From the NCBI GenBank assembly GCA_910574455.1, contig CAJSYZ010000003.1, positions 5,478,396 through 5,542,395 on the forward strand: a stretch of DNA of 64,000 bases. The letters are read 5' to 3'. The position numbers were made by a program, and so were the translations under genes. The number at the start of each line of letters is the position of its first letter. Position 1 is the first letter of the stretch. Origin of the DNA: Trichaptum fuscoviolaceum (taxonomy: Eukaryota; Basidiomycota; Agaricomycetes; Hymenochaetales; Trichaptaceae). The notes beneath the pieces are model-generated. The model saw only the letters and a program-made list of their open reading frames with translations. It was not told where the DNA came from and did no database searches. Of this stretch, positions 44,820-57,067 are shown piece by piece.

Positions 44820-45480
44820 ATGTAGTTGGATTGTTCAAAAACATTTTCACTCAGGAAAAGATTGGAAATAGCACATACACTATATACATATTATTCTATC
44901 ATTGCTTCATGTATACAAAACGGTAGATCCAACAGAGGGAGTTTGTCAGATTTGATACAGTTTTTGCTCTCAACTTGCACCTTCAACATTCCATATTCTT
45001 CCAATATGAGAGATAAATCTTGAAAAAACGTGGGACTCAATTGATTGCAGTTGGTAAAGCCAATCCAACGGAGATTTGGGAAAGGACCAATTCCGTCTAT
45101 GAAGCCGATATGGGCACGGACTTCTATGTTTTCGAACTTCAGTGAGACTTCCTGAATAGTAGTCGAGAAAAGCTCGAGGACATTGGCGACAATGATATCC
45201 TTGACTCTACTATCAATTAGTATGAATTGTCTGTTCTTTGAATTTTAGTTGTATAACTCTAGCTTCAAGTACCTTGTTCGTGATCCATGAAGGAACATCA
45301 AGCAAAAGGTTCTAGCAAAGTCATAGCATAGTATCTCTCCCGAGCCGGTGCAGTGAGCTACGAAAGACTTGATAATCAGTATCGTGGAAAGACAGTTGAC
45401 AACATATATCTCTGTGTCATCTGTATGAAGTGAAAATTCTTTGAGAGTGGGCAGTGAGATTTCAGTCTGAGACTCATTCC
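44820..45480 (-). pseudogene. F-box/LRR-like C-terminal remnant
   Basis: Minus-strand frames give TEISLPTLKEFSLHTDDTE with YVVNCLSTILIIKSFVAH, then LELFSTTIQEVSLKFENIEV and IGPFPNLRWIGFTNCNQL. The recurring LPxLxxLxL and FPNLRxIGF pattern is that of leucine-rich tails of agaric F-box proteins. Stops and intron-like gaps occur; no F-box was found upstream. Confidence 0.4.
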
Positions 45481-45500
45481 GTTAGTTACATTCCGTTAGT

Positions 45501-45556
45501 TAACGCCCTGAGGGTGTTTGGGTTTTGCCAGCAACTAGCTGGCCCTCAGGGCGTTA
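45501..45556. mobile_element. Short hairpin element with 14-bp perfect inverted repeat
   Basis: TAACGCCCTGAGGG (45501-45514) is exactly inverted as CCCTCAGGGCGTTA (45543-45556), with a 28-base interior. The direct repeat TTCCGTTAGTTA precedes it. It looks like a solo remnant of a larger inverted-repeat transposon; a terminator or structured RNA is less likely. Confidence 0.6.
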
Positions 45557-45735
45557 TTTTTGTAGTTGCCAGATATCATTTATTCCGGGTGTCAGATTTA
45601 TATACTTTTATATAGTATGAGGAGGTCAGATTTGTATATTACGGGGGGTCAAATATTATTAAATGACAGGACTTCGAAGAAGTCCCACGACTCACCAAGG
45701 AGGAAGGCGGAGGTCACCCGTCAAGTCGGCTGGTC

Positions 45736-46115
45736 GAAATGTCCGCTCAGGACTACCGCACTATCGCTCACAACTACCGCGGTACTGCGTCAAACTACTG
45801 CAGTAGAGAACCAATGAGAAAATTAGAAAATGTAGAATAATCTAGAATAAATAGAGTTACAACCAATCATAAAGAGGATCTTGTGAATCTAAGACTAAGC
45901 CGACAAAATGATGTCAACTACCGCGTTAATTTGAATACACTACCGCTCGAAGGTCAACTACCGCGCTGAACTACCGCTCTAATTTCCAATACTACCGCTT
46001 TTATTTCATTCCTACCGCTTTCATTTCCAATACTACCGCACTCATTTCCAATACTACCGCGTTAATTTCAACTACCGCACTCAACTACCGCTCTTGACAC
46101 TAAGATATTAAGAAG
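45736..46115. mobile_element. ACTACCGC-iteron MITE, copy 2 (left part only)
   Basis: It starts with the same GAAATGTCCGCTCAGGACTA end as copy 1, followed by more than ten CTACCGC motifs spaced about 18-20 bases apart with TTTCCAATA spacers. Similarity to copy 1 continues to about 46170. The right end is missing, so it is truncated or abuts the 'PVW' family gene. Confidence 0.75.
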
Positions 46116-46249
46116 CCAAGAAAAAGTCAGGCACAAGCACAAACTTAATTCATTCCGTATACAGCCACTCAGGAACCAAGCTTGCAAGCTGTATATTTAT
46201 CATCATATGCTTGAAGGAATAAACAGATGTTATATAGTAATACATATAT

Positions 46250-48682
46250 CTAATCAGAGATAGGTGAGAGAGGTATATGTACTGGAGGTGAAGGAAGTCT
46301 ATGAAATATCTTTACAAACTTAAGGATATAAAATTCAATACAGTCTTGCAAAACTTGTTCGCATTTCTCTACGGAAAGACTTTCACTATGAAAGTTCGTC
46401 ATCCATTCCGGAGAGTCAGGCCAGAAGCGCAAGACTTCAATGAGACCATCGAGCAGACGTCGGTCAACGTTATCAGACCATACATCATGAATCTCGCCAG
46501 ATGACACAGGGAAAAGCCGCGGTGACCCATCTACACCCCGCCATATTTTCTGCGCACCGTAGGCTCGTAAACCCGCCGCCATAGAGTCACCAGTAAGGTC
46601 CATACCAGTCATGACTTGATCTGCCTCAATGAGATCCATGCGAAACTGACATTCGCAGACGTCCCACAGAACACGAGCGCGCAGCCTTGCGTCCGAACAG
46701 ATTTCATCAAAGGAGATGGAGCGACCTGCCCAAAACACTTCGCATGACCTGGAGTACGGAGTAAACTTGCCCTCGACAGCGAATATGACTTTGATAGACT
46801 GCTGGTGTGCGTTTCTAGCTATTTTCGAGCGAGATTTCCCTATGGCTGAGGGGTCAATCTTGGGCACTAAATCATTTCGAGAGGGCATAGTGTCCCTCAA
46901 TCGCTCAAGCGAAGGAGTGGCAACAGTGCAATCCAAAGGCAGATGACCTTTGGTATAGTCGCCGAGGAGTGCGACTCTCCAATCCTGGATTTTGAGTCCG
47001 CCTCGATCAGTTAAGTAGACAGACTGCCTCATAGCCACGCGTTCACAGAATGGTTTGATTCGAATCCAGTTATGGATATATTCATATGTCTTTTCTGGAG
47101 GCTGGAATCCAAAGAGGTGGATAGGAGGGAAATGGTACCGCGCAGGAGAGTCACGGTATGTCGGGAGGGGTGAAACGCGTTTGAGTGCGGTTTGCCACAA
47201 TAACGGTATGTTCGGAAGGTCAGGAAGGTGAGCTGGCAAGATGAAGGATAGGGAAAAAGACACTGGCTGAGAATCAGCGCGGCCAGTCAGATCTTGGTCT
47301 TGCTTTGCCGGGCCATTTCTCGTTTCTTTTGTCCGATTTTCGATATCTTGCGAAAGCGCTGCCCGTCATCGGCGTCAGAAGGATGCGAAGGAGAGGCGGG
47401 AGAATCGACGTTTTCCCGAGAACGCTTCATTAACGACGTCCCAATTTCCATAGGCTGTCGGTTAAGGCCTTGATCTTGACCCATTGCAGATCTCATATTT
47501 GTTATGAGTGCGATCATGCCAGCTTCCGTCATTAGTGAATTCCGACCAGATCGTACGCTGACTGGACGATAGGAAGATGGAGTTATTGCCATGAAGAGCT
47601 CTCTTCCGTCCACTCGACTACGCCACGGGTGCTTGTCGAGAACAGTATCCCATGGACTTGCATCCACTACTTTATAAATCCGAGTGTCGCCTAGCATACT
47701 TTCGTAGGGGCGGATATACCAGACAGGTATCCTCGCTCGTCGAAGCTCTTCTGCTAGCGCACCATCATCAACGAACACGCCGCGAAATGCACGGGGGTGT
47801 TCGACAACAGTCGGAGGAAGATCGAATGTGTGCAAGTTTCGAGCAATATGCACAACGTAGAAATACAACCCAAAGAGTTCTCGAATAGATCTCTGAACCT
47901 CTCGCACCCGCTGAACCACGTCTCGCTCTGCTCGTGGTTCTCGTTTCAATTGTTCGACGGCAAGACGAGCCTGGTTGGAAATGTGGAGCGCTAACTTTAT
48001 CTGCTCCCCATCGTATTCTCTTTGCACCTCCATGCACGTCGAGATGGTTAGCTCTAAGGCCCTGGACAGCTCATTGGAGAATGAAAGGTTTAATTTCCCT
48101 ATCGGCTCGGTGAAAAGCTCATACGGCGAAGGTCCTGACTGAATCCAGTCGGCGCTTTCTACCGCTCGCCAGACAACCCCATCTTCCCGTAATAGTTTAT
48201 GCATCGGTGTTCCAGGTAACCGACGAGGAATGCACATGTGGTGTACGAGAGTGTTGCAGTATATTTGTGGCCAGATGGAGTATTCGTGTGCGCCCCAATG
48301 CCCATCTGCCCGTTGAAAAAGGCCCTTTTCGTCAAAGTCAGGAAACTCAGGAATCCAGCTCATGTTTGGAGAGGAGATGATTTTGAATGTTTCGGAGGTC
48401 CATCTAATGATGGCCGCACTCTGACAGTCGTATGCATTTCGAATTAGGCGGGGCGAGTCTGTGGAACGATATTAGTTATGACGTTGTACGGTCAAGAAAT
48501 GAGAATTAGACTTACCGTGCATCATATTAGCTTTCAACTCAGGAAATGGACTGGTTACATGTCCAAGTCGGTCTGTTGCGTTCCTAACAGGATTGTCCCT
48601 AATGATTACCGATTTGAATGGGAGATTGCGCTGAAGGAGCATACCTTCCATTGCCTCCAAAATCGTTGTCTTCCTTAGACAT
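46250..48682 (-). CDS. Agaric-specific 'PVW' family protein, copy 2 (one frame break)
   Basis: Exons 48682-48610, 48572-48516 and 48458-47287 join in frame with clean GT-AG introns; the ATG at 48682 starts MSKEDNDFGG then RYAPSAQSPIQI. The first half carries GLFQRADGHWG, YSIWPQIYC, HHMCIPR, ELFGLYFYVVHIARN, RGVFVDDGALAEELRRARIP and VWYIRP. A basic segment (KKREMARQSKTK) ends at a stop at 47287; the second half (SLSFILPAHLPDLPNIPLLW, GKFTPYSRS, CECQFRMDLIEAD, SPEWM) resumes in another frame. No intron donor is visible between them, so a frameshift near 47270-47290 is likely. I recognise the family from memory as abundant in agarics; function unknown. Copy 1 is at 3385-5571. Confidence 0.65.
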
Positions 48683-48689
48683 GGTAGCG

Positions 48690-49740
48690 TTGTGAGGGAC
48701 CGTAGGCCAGCACTCGACTCCTTGTCTAGCAGATCTCACTTAGTGGTGACGCGAAGTCAGCGCTATGCTCAATCCGAAGTAGGTATAGGTGATAACAAAG
48801 GAGCTGATCATACGGATGGTACTGCTTCCTCGCTGCCACAGTGACGTCTAAATTTGGCACACTGGCAACTTCCCCCGTGAGTTCCGGGCCGACTCAGTCG
48901 AATTCAAGTTCAAGTAGTACACGCCACCGGCCAGCCCGTATGCGCGTGTTCGGGGTTATATTTAAAACCCCTCTCCCTCCCGAACGACCCCACCTCCTTT
49001 TTGTTAACAACGTCTACGCATTGACTACTGAAGACCTATCGGACAGGAAATGTAAGTTTGTATGATTCGATTAATTGTAGCGTCGCTGATCGATATAAGA
49101 TCAATTAGATCCAATGTCATCCGCACCCCACGATCGTCTTCAGCGTTTTCTCGTAGTTTCCTTCCGGACCCAGCTCAACATCGCACGAGCTTCGCGCTGC
49201 TGCTGATAAGACTGGAAGATTATGCCGGCTTAGGCTGTCTATAGGTTGTTATGGCCGACTGTCGTTCAAACTGACATCGAAGACTCAGCCATCATTTTAG
49301 CGAGCAACATTGGTTTATGTCTTTTTCATCGGTATGTGTCTGATTCTCATAATGATGTTAATATTATGAGCTCTAAGCTTTGGGTCACATACAGGTACAG
49401 ATCGGTGCATTAAGAAGCCTTATCGTCGTAGGTGTATGCTCGTAAGCTATGGTGTTTCAATGACTCTGACCTATCGACCAGGGCTTGGGTCAGTCGGACT
49501 CAGGGTTGCAAGAATTAGCTCGAGCATTAATGAATGCTAAATCTTCGATAGGTCTCTGGAGCTTCTTCAGGGTGCAGTAAGTAGGCCAACTGTCAAAGTG
49601 AAAAAATTGCTCAAATATTTATCCGTTTTTTTCGAATCTGCAGATCGCTTTGCATCCTATATAAGTGAACCCTTCGAATTCCTCTCCTGCATCATAATGC
49701 TTGAAATTACCACAGCATTCCTTGCCTAATCCCTCTCTTT
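48690..49740. other. Intergenic, no convincing gene
   Basis: A stretch near 49175-49220 (AGCTTCGCGCTGC and flanks) resembles 9095-9135, about 40 bases in all, so a dispersed repeat is possible. Short frames at 48841-49244 show no motif. Confidence 0.4.
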
Positions 49741-49753
49741 CCACTTTTCTACA

Positions 49754-52700
49754 TGGTTAATATTATTGCCTGTTTATTGTTGGTACGGGGAGCGGTAGCG
49801 ATGGAGTTCAAGAGCTTTACTCCTTTAATACGCGAATATCTTAGTATTCCCGAGGAGGACAGGAGACGGTAGTTTACAGTTGTTCAGGATGCGACAGGTA
49901 CGGTCGTAGCCGCTCGTTTCTTTGAACCTCCCATTGACTGTCATCATTCCAGGTGGACATCATATAAGTGCAAATATACCCTCATTTGCGGACAACTTCG
50001 GTTGTAAGTCCTTGGTTTTCGCGTACTCGTGATGACGTAGCAGCAAGGCACTGACAAAACCTCAATAGATTCCTCCGATCAACCCATCGGTAGTGCAACA
50101 TATTCGCATCAGCCTCCTGGTTACGCTCATTCCGAAGGTCGAGGAAGCCATCCAAGACAGCCGCAGTGTCAGCCTGCGGATGGTGGACAATCGTTATTCG
50201 GCATAAATCAATCTTATTCCTCGTTCAACGGACCGGCTCAAGAGACTGTCGGGGCGAATGCCGCAGATAATCTGTTATTTCAGCAGAATGTCCATTCACA
50301 CATGTCAGCTTATCAGAATGGCCATCAAATACCGGTCGCACAGGCTCATGGACCTTCGTATGCTTCTGTCAATATACAGCAATATACCGAACCTGTAGCC
50401 ATACCGGTCGCAAAGTTGGCCTCCGCTGCCTTCCTGCAGGAGCCCGCACGTATTACCTACCCAATCGAACAACAAGTACCTCTCTACGCAGAGCACGTTG
50501 AACTTACGAATCACCATCGTGAACCCATTAATGATCCACTTCCTCGGTTACCTGCACGATTCGCTCAAAACCCGACCTACCGCCCTGACATCATCTCCGA
50601 AAACCCCCCTGGAACAGGATACTTGGTTCATGAACCAGTCGACGATCGCGGTCCGTACGCAGTTGGCACGAGGGTTCCCGCTCGTCAACCTACAAACTCT
50701 GGAGTGCCGAGCTATTATCGTGAAGCGAACCTGGAATTTGAGAGGGATAATAGGGATAGTCTATGGCCGCCGGCCTCAGGAGTTCGGAGACGTTCCCACT
50801 ATACCGCTGTTGACCATCCATCGAATCATGCGGTCCCGCTAGAACGTGACAATAGCGTTGTGCGATCAGCCCGTATTCAACCGAAGGAGCGCAATAAATT
50901 ACAATATTTATTCGATCTCATCCGGACAGGTTTGGAGTCCTCCGGGCTCCTGCGATCGCCTGATGGGCCGTCCCGTAGCTATGACGTAAGAGAGCAGAGT
51001 CATGATAGGACTGTTGTTGCTCGTCAGCATCGTCTACGTGCAAGCCATACACGCGGATCCAAAAGTCTTGTGACCTCTAAACCCGGACATGGCTCAGTAC
51101 ATCGTCCCGTGCCTGAACTGCAACGGGAATTCATCGACAATCATGTTGGTGTCGATCGGTCTCCATCACATGACATTCCCCCCTTCCAATCGTATCCGCC
51201 ATTGGCTCATCCGTCTTCTGCCCTGGATCATGCTCAGTACCCTCGCCGGGGTAGGTCTCCCGCTCCACGTCACAGTCATACGTGCAACCCATCAGAACAT
51301 AGCCATCAGCATCGTAAAGTTCCTTTCGGTGTAAATACTTCGCAGAATGTCATCTCGCCAATCACTTCTGTGGGTGCCGTACCAGCACCTCTGGGTGACA
51401 TCAGACACCAGGGCGTCAATCCGAGCTTAGGGACGCAGAGAGGGAAGACCAGAGGGAAACGACCTCGTTCGTCATCGTCGTCTGCCTTGTCTGACGCCGA
51501 AAAGGGAAAGAATGGCCGTCCGCCTGTTACTCCTGGTATTGAGCAAACCGAGAACCATGATTCTGGGTTACTTGTAGATCCTTAGATGGCAACTGTCACT
51601 ATGAATTCGATGTCGAGCAAGTTGCTGTGGCGCGGGGAAAGCGGACCATTGAGCGCTGCCTTGAGTTGGGCATCGAAGTCTCCGACGAGCATTTGGCTAT
51701 GGTTAGTTTGTTAGCTTCCATCCGCACTTTCAATCTGACACACGTACCAGGTCGCTGATTACAGTGAAGCGCAAAGGAAGGGCTTTATCATGGCATACAA
51801 GCATTTCAGGCGGGAGTATTTCGACGATACCCGATCCGATGAAGATCTTGAGAAAGCAGCACGAGCTCTGTACAAAGGTTGCGAACGTCACTTTTCAGCG
51901 AGTGTTGATCGCACACAAACATAGCTGAAGTGCACGAGAAGGAGGATTACTTCCGTGATCTCATTGCAACCCTTCTGAAGACCGATGACCTCTCGGATTT
52001 CAATGAAACTGTGGATATCATCATTTGAGATATCCCAATGGTTGAGAAATGGATTTCGTGGTGGAGACGCCCGAGCAACGCGGCTATGATATTTCCGTCC
52101 TCCAGAGAAATGGACGATCACTTGTGGCACACCATCCCTGATACGACGAACGCAGAAGAATTTATGCACTGGGTTCTGTATTGTAGTGTTGGAAATCGCC
52201 AAGTAGGGGTGAAGGGCGTCATAGGCCTCCTATTATTCGCGGAGTCTCTCGAAGCTATCTACGAGCACCGGATGCGTAAGTGGTATTCATTCTCTGAGAA
52301 ATCATTGTTTATGTTTCATTCACAGAGGGCGGTTTCGATGACTATCATGGAAACGATCCTGAACCTTGGCGAGATCTCTTTGAGGTAGCCGGCACAACCC
52401 ATCTTGGGCGCCGGAAGATGAAGAAGACCGTCAACGACGGTCGTCCTCCAGATACTGTAAAGAAGTTGTTTGGACACAAGGCTGCGAAATCCAGATCGCC
52501 AAAGAAGGCCAGAATCGAATCTCCGGCGAAGAGCCGCTCACCTTCGAAGTCTCCTGGGAAGAAGATGGCTGGAGTCGAATTCCCGGCGAAGATCCGCTCA
52601 CAATCGAAGTCTCCCGGGAAGAAGAAGGTTAGATTGGAATTCCCGAGAAAGAGCCCCTCACCATCGAAGTCTTCCGGGAAGGATGGACACTCTTCGAAAT

Positions 52701-55700
52701 TGATGCAATCCGTAGAGGCATTTCCTTTGAAGACGATCGATCCTCAGCAACGGAAGCTATCCCACGTGGAAACAATCAGCTACCCATATCATAGGCTTTC
52801 GTGTTGGCTTGATACGACGCTGGAGGTGTTGTAACGATGTGTGACAAGGAATATCATCGACTTCAGTCGTCTTGAACACGTTGTGCATCAGCAAAGTCCT
52901 ATCCGGCATGTTATAACACACCTTATTGATAGACGAACAGCATTCGGTCTAGATACGGAAGTCATGCAGGCTGAAGCGTTGAAGGAGAAGCTCAGACTCT
53001 CTCGTGACACTCTGCGCGTAGAGATGCACAAGAGATCTGTGACACGTGAATTGTATGTTTATGACGAGTTATGGGTAAGTCTTGTTTCATCACACAATGA
53101 ACGATGCGATTGATGGATTATGTAGAATATTGTGATCAATTCCTTGCAATTGGACGCTGAGGAGAACAGACAGAATTACAGAGTGGCTTCGTACTTTCTG
53201 CCCATGACGATCAAGCTTAACTCATGCGACGGCGACGCGGCACGGCTACCTCATAGATCAGTATCTAAATCTCCGATCATGGGCTACTTCTTTATGCTAT
53301 CGTCCTATAATTACGATGAGTATAAAGGCGACGCTAGTGAGTTCCTCAAACGGCAAGTCAATCCAGGACGGCCTGTACGCGCAAAAGCCGGCACCTGTCG
53401 AAACCAGCCCTGCGAGGGTAGACGCAAGTACAGGGAACTAGCTATTTCCTTGCCTGTGTTCCTTGTCTTCGAGATATTGCCAGAACATCAGAGAAAAGGC
53501 AGGCGAACAGGAAGAAAAGCGCAATCAGACAGAGGCTCCGAAAACATGGACCTTTGCTCGTACTATCGACGTTTAGGTGAAGACGAAAGAGGTGGACAGA
53601 CAATTGAGCACTACGACATAACAGCACGCACCTACTTAGGAGAATCATTTCACTGCCGACGTTCGGTCCGGTCTGAACCATTGCCTCATGTACGACGATA
53701 CGGAACGAGAGGGGGACTTGCGCGTCGAGGCTCAGACAAGATCGGTGGACACGTTCTTGGCTGGGAAAAGACCGCCCAAAGACTCAATAGCAACTGCCCA
53801 TGTCGTATACCATCTTCGCGAAGGATCAGAAGGACAATTGAGAATTGCACGGAAGATTCGAAAGGAACTAAAATTGAAACCAGATGTATCGATTACGCAC
53901 ACATCCGCCATCTCGTTTCCGCGCGTGTCCTTGGACGGGCCTGATGAGAAGATACTGGAGGATAATCCGTTCTCTCTGTACATGGAGTCCGAGATAACGA
54001 CTACAGCGAGCGCTACTAAACCACAACTCAATGAAGTCAGGGCAACTGCGATGAAAGGACTGCAGGCAAGCAAGCAACAGCTGTTCCCAGATATCTATAA
54101 CGATGGGGCTACGGATATCGTCTCAATTCATTCCGACCAAAAGATCACGGGCCGAGTCGGAGTTGAAGATGCGAGTCGCAACTTCAAGAAGCTGGCTCAG
54201 AGACTATCATTAGCGTCTTCCGATGTCCAATCTACACAATCGATCAATTTCTTCAGATGCAGATGCGGCTTCGAAGAGGAGATCGCTGACTGGGAGTTGG
54301 ATCAGCACATAATTCGTTGTGATTCATTGGGAGGAGATGATTGTGCACGCTGGTCCCATGCAGCGTGCCAGCCTGATGGATGGACTCATTTCATCACTCC
54401 AGAGGAAAAGTTTTATTGTCCATCGTGCGAAGCGATTGAAGCAGATCCATCGCAATGGTAAGTGACAGCCGTCAATTGATATAACCTTGTGCCTAACATG
54501 TATATGAAGGGTTATGTCTTCTAAAGAATTAGCATAGCAATCTCGATTGCCTATGAAGGAGAGACTAAGGTAATCAGCCGTAATAATGTACGGAAGAACA
54601 CATGCTGACGTGTCCGTAGATCGGGAATAGGTGTCCTCGTTCGCCTGGGAACATTCTGGTACCCTGGGAGGATCATCGATTGCCCAGACGACAATGAAGA
54701 ATCGTATGAGTTGTACACTGTGCAGATGTGGCGGCACTGTGAATACGATAAAGGAGCAAAGACGTCAAAGGCAAGAGCATCGGTAATTGATAGACAAGTG
54801 ACGGTCAAGATCGATCGTATTGTAGACTGCCTATGGGAATCCTGGGTTGCGAGACGAAGTATTAAGGTCAGCCGATTGCAGTGTCTCCACCCAAAGTTTG
54901 TGGCTGACTTCCACTGATTAGATTGGCAAGTTCAGACACGCTGGGGATGTGCCATCCGTAGATTCTCTTCCGGACTATTTCATGGCATATCCCTTCACTG
55001 AAAGGATAAATGACTTGCTAATGCCACACAAGACAACACTCTTATCAATGATATCAAACGAGGCTGATCTAGATCGTGATGGAATACCCGTACTTCGGTT
55101 TCTGGGTAGTAATTCGAAAGGAACCGACTCTATAAGCATATCAGGAGACGTATCGCTCGACGATCAAGCTCGTATCGTCAATTGGCTATTTCACGTAGTT
55201 CAATCGACATTGGGGAAAACAAAAGGAACAAAGCAGTCAGATTTGGCGCGGCACAGAGAAGCCTCCTCCATCCTAGTTTGGATCGTGGGCACGGCTGTGT
55301 TAGCACACGCCATAACCATTTTTATATCCGGAGCGCACGATAATTTGCCGTTGGCAGATGCATTCGAACAGCAGATACGGAGGAGGCGAGACTACAAGGT
55401 TGTCGACATTGACCACGAATGTTTATCACTTCTTGAAACTCGGATGTTCAGAACGGGTGACGAAATCTGGGGCTTGGACGCTGGTGGCCATCAAGACGGG
55501 TGGGATCCGTATGCTGGGATTCGGGACTTGCACAAACGAGACAAACAATCTGCTATGGTAAGGTAGTCAGATACTTAAACTTCAAGTGGATAATATTGAC
55601 GAATAACGAATTAGTATACAGGGAGAATCTAACTCTACGAATGACAAGCCTATGCAAGACAATAAGGTAAAGGAAAAGAAGGGCAGAGTGAGTCACGGCC

Positions 55701-55753
55701 GAGGACGAGGACGAGGACGAGGACGTGGCGGGAAAAGGGAGAAATCATCTTGA
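49754..55753 (+). pseudogene. Large ubiquitin-protease-like, PHD-finger and Tudor-like protein (two stops, one frameshift)
   Basis: Exons 50069-51535, 51586-51701, 51751-51877, 51925-52275, 52326-53074, 53126-54457, about 54621-54865, 54922-55557 and 55622-55753 join well; the start is uncertain (first candidate ATG 49754). A long disordered Gln/Pro/Arg-rich region comes first. A conserved helical part (PDTTNAEEFMHW, YEHR) and a basic repeat follow. Then come a C19-like Cys box (SCWLDTTLEVL), LPVFLVFEI and a His-box-like HFTADVRSG with YDD and VVYHLREG. A PHD finger (CRCG, IRCDS, WSHAACQPDG, FYCPSC), a Tudor-like GTFWYPGRII, IWGLDAGGHQDGWDPY and an Arg-Gly tail complete it. Lesions are TGA near 52027, TAA at 52832 and a one-base frame change near 53645. 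I recognise the full architecture as multicopy in agarics. Confidence 0.65.
52489..52690 (+). repeat. Coding tandem repeat, about 60 bp, 3-4 units
   Basis: The unit encodes variants of GVEFPAKIRSQSKSPGKKK. It lies in the linker before the peptidase-like domain and is rich in Lys/Ser-Pro, probably disordered and basic. Confidence 0.75.
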
Positions 55754-55759
55754 ACTTGT

Positions 55760-57060
55760 TAATGTTATGTTCAGCTGTGATATGTAGCTTGTTAACACGT
55801 GGTCTTCATTACGACAGTCAATGGCGAAAGTTTCATCTTCTTAATGTTTCTAGTACAATTACTATGAATCGATTAATCATAAGAGGCAGCTTTCTTGCCC
55901 TTCCGGCAAGAATTCAAAACTCTAACGGCAAAAATTCTAGCTGACAAGTAAATGGCGATGGAGACGGCGACGATCGGCTTCTTGAGTCCTTGGTTCCACC
56001 CCTTCATTCTGGAGGGGATAGTACACACGGAAGTCATGAAGAAGAAAGTGAAGAACCGCGATGCAACTCAGACTCATGTCTCGCGATGGATAAGCATTAG
56101 TGGTTTGCTTCCATGAAGATTGAGATCAGCATCAACTCGTCTTGCCAGTACACCGTTCGTATAGTCCCAGGCCTTGTCATCTTATGGAACGGCCTAGCAG
56201 GGCTCCTGGCTCATTTTCCTGGGCGTCAAGCCAGTATCCAAGAGGTTTGCGTAAGTACTTCCCCGTCCGGTAGCGTCGAATGCTCCGCAAGCCGAAGGTG
56301 ATCCTTTGAAAAACGACATAGGGTTCACATACGAGCTCAAGACTGTGGACTTGTTGACGAAGACGAAACTTTTTGGGGTGGACTTTGTCTGTCACGGACC
56401 AATTTATCACTATCTCGATCGAAGGAAGTATCAATAAACATTACGGACTTCAAGACGCAAAATCCGCCCCTACCTCTCATTTGCCGACAGTACGAGCTGA
56501 AGCTCATCCTTGTATTCCTTTGGCAGGCCGAGATCATGCCGTTCAGAACCTTGCGCATTCGGGACTTGTACGAAAATGCAAATAGCCCTTCGTCTTCATC
56601 TCTATCTCCATCCTACTCCTCACCAGCCACCTCTACAAGCTGGATTCCATTCTTATATTCCTTGGGCAGCCTGAGATCACGCCGTTCAGAACCTTGCGCT
56701 TGCGCATCTGCGGCTTATTAGGGGGAGAACCTCTCCTCGGGGATACAGGTTGCTCTTCATTCCTTTCACTACTTCCTTCCTATTCCTCGTCAGCCACAAG
56801 GATCTTATCCTCGGTCTCCTTGAGCAGACAGTCTGAAGCCATGCCGGTCAGAACCTTGCGCATTCGCGACCCAATTGAATCTAATGATGTTCCTCTTCCA
56901 GCCCGAAATTAGGAGCTTCGTACTATGGTCATGACATCGAGAAGCCCAATGGATTTATGTCCATCGTCTCTAAATATCACGCGACATTGAAGGTAGACAC
57001 TGCTATTGGTCTATGACGCCGCAATATTATACATTTTGTATATCGAACAAAGCTAAATAT
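55760..57060. other. Region with three imperfect repeats, no clear gene
   Basis: Around 56536, 56680 and 56840 the phrase GTTCAGAACCTTGCGC (or close) recurs about 145-160 bases apart with similar surroundings. On the minus strand each gives a KVLNGxISxC-like peptide, so it could be a remnant of a repeat-containing coding exon. Confidence 0.4.
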
Positions 57061-57067
57061 GAACATC

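Noticed and set aside
45755..46095. Regularly spaced ACTACCGC words resembling a CRISPR array
   Set aside because: Repeats are only 7-8 bases, spacers are themselves similar, and the genome is eukaryotic. The shared ends with two other copies identify a MITE.
52829..52871. Possible 42-base intron (GTAACG to TTCAG) that would remove the TAA at 52832
   Set aside because: It keeps frame, but it would delete the RCVTRNIIDFS segment that reads as conserved protein. A nonsense change is the simpler explanation, though not proven.
53581..53651. Possible intron ending at CTTAG that would explain the frame change near 53645
   Set aside because: It would remove the YDITARTYLG segment expected before the His box of the peptidase-like domain, so a one-base frameshift is preferred.
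49754..55753. Reading the large gene as a KDZ (Kyakuja/Dileera/Zisupton) transposase
   Set aside because: No transposase catalytic core or SWIM finger was seen. The motifs fit a C19-like peptidase, PHD finger and Tudor-like domain instead.
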